Part shown: positions 61,101 to 64,000 of the stretch, piece after piece | Position numbering within the stretch: the stretch's first letter is position 1 | Layout of the letters: each line of letters starts with the position of its first letter | DNA from: Allobosea sp. BK604 | Lineage (GTDB): Bacteria; Pseudomonadota; Alphaproteobacteria; Rhizobiales; Beijerinckiaceae | Direction of reading: 5' to 3' | Assembly (NCBI RefSeq): GCF_004341515.1 | Contig: NZ_SLZF01000016.1 | Coordinates: 1-64,000, forward strand | Length of the DNA: 64,000 nucleotides | The notes under the pieces: generated by a model | Databases searched by the model: none | What the model saw: only the letters and a program-made list of their open reading frames with translations | Told to the model about the DNA's origin: nothing | Made by a program: the position numbers and the translations under genes

Positions 61101-62245
61101 CTGTTCCTCCTGAAAATGAATGGCGAACTGTCTGCGCGACACGTACGGGTATGCACTTTCAGTATTCTGATCAGACCTCACCAGCAGTCGCGCCGCAACG
61201 ACTTGCGAGCGAGTTCTCTTGTCGGGTCGACTTATGCTTGCATGTCATCTAAACTTGCGCAAGCCACCTGTGACATCTTCTGGAGTGATGCCATGGCGCC
61301 TGTTGACGTTGAGATGTCTCCGCTAAGTGGCCCGTAAGTCAAGGAATTAACGCAGAGATTGACGAAAGGATTGAGCGATATCGACTTCCAGGTGTTCACA
61401 TACGCAGCGACTTGAGATCGGGTATACAAAAGTTATACGAGTAATAATCTTCCGTTATGCGCTCAGGTATTCAAAATTGTTCAACGGTTGGAAGCCGATC
61501 GAACCACGGACCGCTTCCTGGCCTGGGTCTACGCCGAGAAAAAGCACAACTCTAAGCTGCGTCAGTACATTCTGTCATTGGCGCCGAACGCCGATAAGCT
61601 GCTCAAGGGCGGAGGTCTCCATGTGCAGCAGGGCGGCGAGACGGTCGGAAACGCACCCGACAACCCCTTCGAGCCGGGGCTGCAGACCTATGTCAGGGCC
61701 GAGGGCATGGTCGATCTCGGCCTTTGGATCCGCCGCCTGCTGGCGATCGAGCGGCAGGTCTGCCTGACGGCGGCGAGGCGCGCGGTACTGGCCTCCTTGT
61801 CGGCCACGCGCCGTGCCGCAGCCCCAGTCCAGATGCAGTCTATCGGCAGCCTTATCTAGACGCATTGCGGCATTACCTGGATCCCGAGAAGCCATCCTGG
61901 CAGCCCTCCGGTCGGTCGGATCGAATAGCCTTTCACTTGGTCGGTCCGGGCGCATCGCCCGGACATTTGACGGAAGAGACAATCGCGGCTGGAGCTGGAG
62001 CGATTGACCGCCATGCTGCGATCGCGGAACGGGGCGGGCTGGATAGGCTGCAAGATCGTGGATGCTGTCACCACAGAAATCAGATGCTCCTCGTTGGACG
62101 AGTCCCGGGCGATCGCTGACGAGCGGGCGGGCGGCGAAACCTGAGTGATGGTGCTCACCCAGGCCGCCCGACCGTTGTGAACAGGCAGGACTTCTTTCAG
62201 CCCTGGACGGCAGCGCTGCCGAGCGAACACAGCTAAGATAACCGC
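61101..62245. other. Long region without an intact gene
   Basis: 1145 bp. The first 350 bp are AT-richer and probably carry the island's minus-strand promoter. From 61467 an open frame without a start (KIVQRLEADRTTDRFLAWVY ... GLQTYVRAEGMVDLGLWIRR) runs to about 61858; in a shifted frame it may continue as VYRQPYLDALRHYLDPEKPS to about 61920. This could be one decayed gene. No tRNA, IS or repeat recognised. Confidence 0.45.
61467..61859 (+). pseudogene. Possible decayed coding remnant
   Basis: Open frame of about 130 codons with no ATG/GTG in frame; the only possible start is TTG 61488 without a ribosome site. The peptide is hydrophilic and globular in composition (EKKHNSKLRQYILSLAPNAD). No family recognised; a downstream shifted frame may continue it. 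Low confidence. Confidence 0.3.
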
Positions 62246-63235
62246 ATGAAACTGGCATCTACCCAAATCGACCTGTTCGACGACGACCCTGGCTATCGGC
62301 AGACACCACGCCCGGCGCCGAGAAAACGCCGGCCCGATCCCGCTTCGCCTTCACCGGGCGATGATGAAGCGGCCGCGCAAAGGCTGGAGCAGACCGGGCT
62401 CTTCAAGGTGCTGCGCAAGCTCGTGCCTCGCCCGATCGTTCCGCGCGCGCTCAGCCCTTACCCGAAGCTCGCGGTGCTGGTGGATACCGAAACCACGGGC
62501 CTGCACCATACGCGGGACGAGATCATCGAGATCGGCGCGGTGAGCTTCACCTATGGCGACGATGGGGCGATCGGGGATGTCGTCGGAGTCTACAGCGGCC
62601 TCCGCCAGCCATCGGCGCCGATCCCGGCGGAGATTACCCGGCTGACCGGTATTTCGGACGAGATGGTCGCCGGTCAGGCCATCGATCTCGCGGCGCTCGA
62701 TGCGCTCATCGAGCCGGCGGATCTCGTCATCGCCCATAATGCCGCGTTCGACCGTCCGTTCTGCGAGGGGCTTTCGCCCATCTTCGCCGCGAAGGCCTGG
62801 GCCTGCTCCGTCAAGGAGATCAGCTGGGCCGGGCTGGGCTTCGAAGGCAACAAGCTCGGATACCTCGTCGGTCAATCCGGCCTGTTCCATGAAGGTCATC
62901 GCGCGACGGATGATTGCCATGCCCTCCTGGAGGTCCTGGCCAGACCGGCAGGGCCGGGCGGCGCGCGGCCGTTCGCGGAGCTGTTGCGATCGAGCCTGCG
63001 CAGCCGCATTCGCATCTACGCCGAGAACGCGCCCTTCGACATGAAAGACCAGCTCAAGGCGAGGGGCTACCGCTGGTCGGACGGGACTGACGGGCGGCCG
63101 CGAGCCTGGTGGATCGAACTCGACGAGGAGCTCCATGACGACGAGCTCCGATATCTTCGCAGCGACATCTACCGCTGGAAGGACGCCGAGCCCCTGACGC
63201 AACGACTGACGGCGCTTGATCGGTTTCGGGCCTGA
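62246..63235 (+). CDS. DEDDh 3'-5' exonuclease (DnaQ-like)
   Basis: 329 residues. Exonuclease motifs: Exo I AVLVDTETTGLHHTRDEII, Exo II VIAHNAAFDRPFCEG, Exo III HRATDDCHALLEVL with the DEDDh His. A basic Pro-rich N terminus (about 60 residues) and a C-terminal extension (KDQLKARGYRWSDGTDGRPR, DIYRWKDAEPLTQRL) flank it. Length and extension differ from true DnaQ, so it is an accessory repair nuclease rather than the Pol III epsilon subunit. Confidence 0.9.
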   Translation: MKLASTQIDLFDDDPGYRQTPRPAPRKRRPDPASPSPGDDEAAAQRLEQTGLFKVLRKLVPRPIVPRALSPYPKLAVLVDTETTGLHHTRDEIIEIGAVSFTYGDDGAIGDVVGVYSGLRQPSAPIPAEITRLTGISDEMVAGQAIDLAALDALIEPADLVIAHNAAFDRPFCEGLSPIFAAKAWACSVKEISWAGLGFEGNKLGYLVGQSGLFHEGHRATDDCHALLEVLARPAGPGGARPFAELLRSSLRSRIRIYAENAPFDMKDQLKARGYRWSDGTDGRPRAWWIELDEELHDDELRYLRSDIYRWKDAEPLTQRLTALDRFRA

Positions 63236-63250
63236 GAAACGCGAAATGCC

Positions 63251-64000
63251 CTAAGCCGGCGCCTTGAGCTGCCGGCGCATCTCGTCCGCGATCCGCCGCA
63301 GGCTGCCGGCCTCGAGCTGGCCGACCACGCTGTGGCCGAGGCCGTTATCGGCCCAGCCGAAGCCGCTCACGGCATCGACGCTGCCCGGAAGCATCGGTTC
63401 GCCCGAGCCATTCGCCAGGGGGCGGCTGAGCATGACCAGCCGCGTGCCGCGATCATCGTCATACATGAACAGCGCCGCCGGGCCGTGCGCCGTCGCGACG
63501 ATCCGCCCGCCCATGAAGCGGTAGCCGGAGGCCGCGAGGTCCGGGGCCGCGATCGCTCGTCCGACGCGCTGCGAGACCCAGGCCGAGAGCTGTGTGCGGT
63601 CGTCGGCGCGGATCTCGACGGGGCGCACGAGGTCCGGCGCATAGACCGCCCAGCTGGCCGCGGCCTCGCTGGTGAGGGCCGCCAGGCCCTCGCGCGAAGG
63701 CTGTGACAGGCCGCGCAGGGACCAGCCGCCGAGGCCGCCAAGTGCGACGAGGACGATCGCGGCGGCCGCGGCGGCCCAGCGCGGCAACCGCGCCGGCCGC
63801 CGCCGCGCCGCGATGAGGCGGGCAATGTCCAGCTCGGCAGGCACGGGCTCCTCCGCGATCGGAGCCAGGGCGGCGCGCAGCATGTCGCGCTGCTCGGCCA
63901 TGCCCGCGACGCGCCGTGCGACATCGGGGTGACCGTCCAGATAGGTCGCGACCTCGCGCCGGCGCCCGGCATCGAGCGTCTCGTCGATGAAGCCGTGGAG
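63251..64000 (-). CDS. Anti-sigma factor, N-terminal end beyond the window
   Basis: The frame stays open to the window edge (33 more codons upstream of 63901, reading LHGFIDETLDAGRRREVATY and onward), so the gene continues outside. The N-terminal zinc-type helical region, one membrane helix (WAAAAAAIVLVALGGLGGW) and a periplasmic domain (YAPDLVRPVEIRADDRTQL, GYRFMGGRIVATAHGPAALF) match transmembrane anti-sigma factors that hold ECF sigma factors. The sigma gene is expected just beyond 64000. Confidence 0.85.
   Translation of the reverse strand, partial: LHGFIDETLDAGRRREVATYLDGHPDVARRVAGMAEQRDMLRAALAPIAEEPVPAELDIARLIAARRRPARLPRWAAAAAAIVLVALGGLGGWSLRGLSQPSREGLAALTSEAAASWAVYAPDLVRPVEIRADDRTQLSAWVSQRVGRAIAAPDLAASGYRFMGGRIVATAHGPAALFMYDDDRGTRLVMLSRPLANGSGEPMLPGSVDAVSGFGWADNGLGHSVVGQLEAGSLRRIADEMRRQLKAPA

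Noticed and set aside
61856..62266. A 136-codon minus-strand frame before the exonuclease gene
   Set aside because: Ser/Arg-rich composition, no ribosome site, and overlaps the exonuclease start region.

Overview
The window is high-GC alphaproteobacterial DNA, most like the Hyphomicrobiales (Rhizobiales); gene order and protein style fit Bosea or a close relative, although no rRNA or marker tree is available to fix the genus. The evidence is the block pdxJ-acpS-lepB-rnc-era-recO-parC, the rsh/rpoZ pair, the hemB/RDD/bpt neighbourhood, the family-2 type porin, and an ldtR/ldtP pair of the kind known in Liberibacter and rhizobia.

Region 1 (1-44 kb) is mostly core chromosome. It holds the end of a porin gene, an OmpA-family envelope protein, a lytic transglycosylase, dapA, a PaiB-like protein, smpB, an exported superoxide dismutase, a NYN-domain protein, the bifunctional (p)ppGpp enzyme Rsh, rpoZ and a HerA-like ATPase. 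Next comes pdxJ-acpS-(DUF2332, aqpZ, mscS)-lepB-rnc-era-(SRPBCC/ArsR, LysR, tautomerase)-recO-parC, a conserved block interrupted by two small accessory insertions. Then follow an outer-membrane protein, a DUF2336 protein, a PepSY membrane protein, an RraA-like protein, bpt, an RDD protein, threonine ammonia-lyase, an unusual LivH permease, hemB, a 3-hydroxyisobutyryl-CoA hydrolase-like gene, ldtR and ldtP. Intergenic spaces carry several repeat families: two triplets of a roughly 45-bp palindrome, a 197-bp tandem array, a MITE-like element with inverted ends, and a 16-bp minisatellite.

Region 2 (44.4-61.1 kb) is an accessory island, entirely on the minus strand, part of it clearly richer in A+T. 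Its left half is a compact five-gene operon (transcribed 51.5 to 44.5 kb): an EAD1-like/trypsin-like protein, an nSTAND1-type NTPase 3 bp later, a membrane-anchored protein, an 89-residue exported precursor peptide ending in six consecutive [F/W]-x-N tripeptides, and a GrrM-like radical SAM/SPASM enzyme. I read this as a STAND-controlled, protease-containing conflict or signalling system coupled to a cyclophane (triceptide) RiPP. Its right half (transcribed 61.1 to 52.0 kb) encodes a GH19 plus M15-like peptidoglycan hydrolase, an Amidase_3, a 1228-residue trypsin/NUC-endonuclease/metallophosphoesterase protein, a membrane protein, and a 734-residue paralogue with trypsin and NUC domains. A frameshifted remnant of an LCAT/PGAP1-like hydrolase lies between the halves. 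The domain mix (proteases, nucleases, wall hydrolases, STAND switch) suggests defence, programmed cell death or inter-bacterial conflict; this is inference.

Region 3 (61.1-64 kb) has about 1.1 kb of decayed or non-coding DNA, then a DEDDh exonuclease gene and the start-truncated end of an anti-sigma factor gene. I saw no tRNA, rRNA, CRISPR array or intact insertion sequence.
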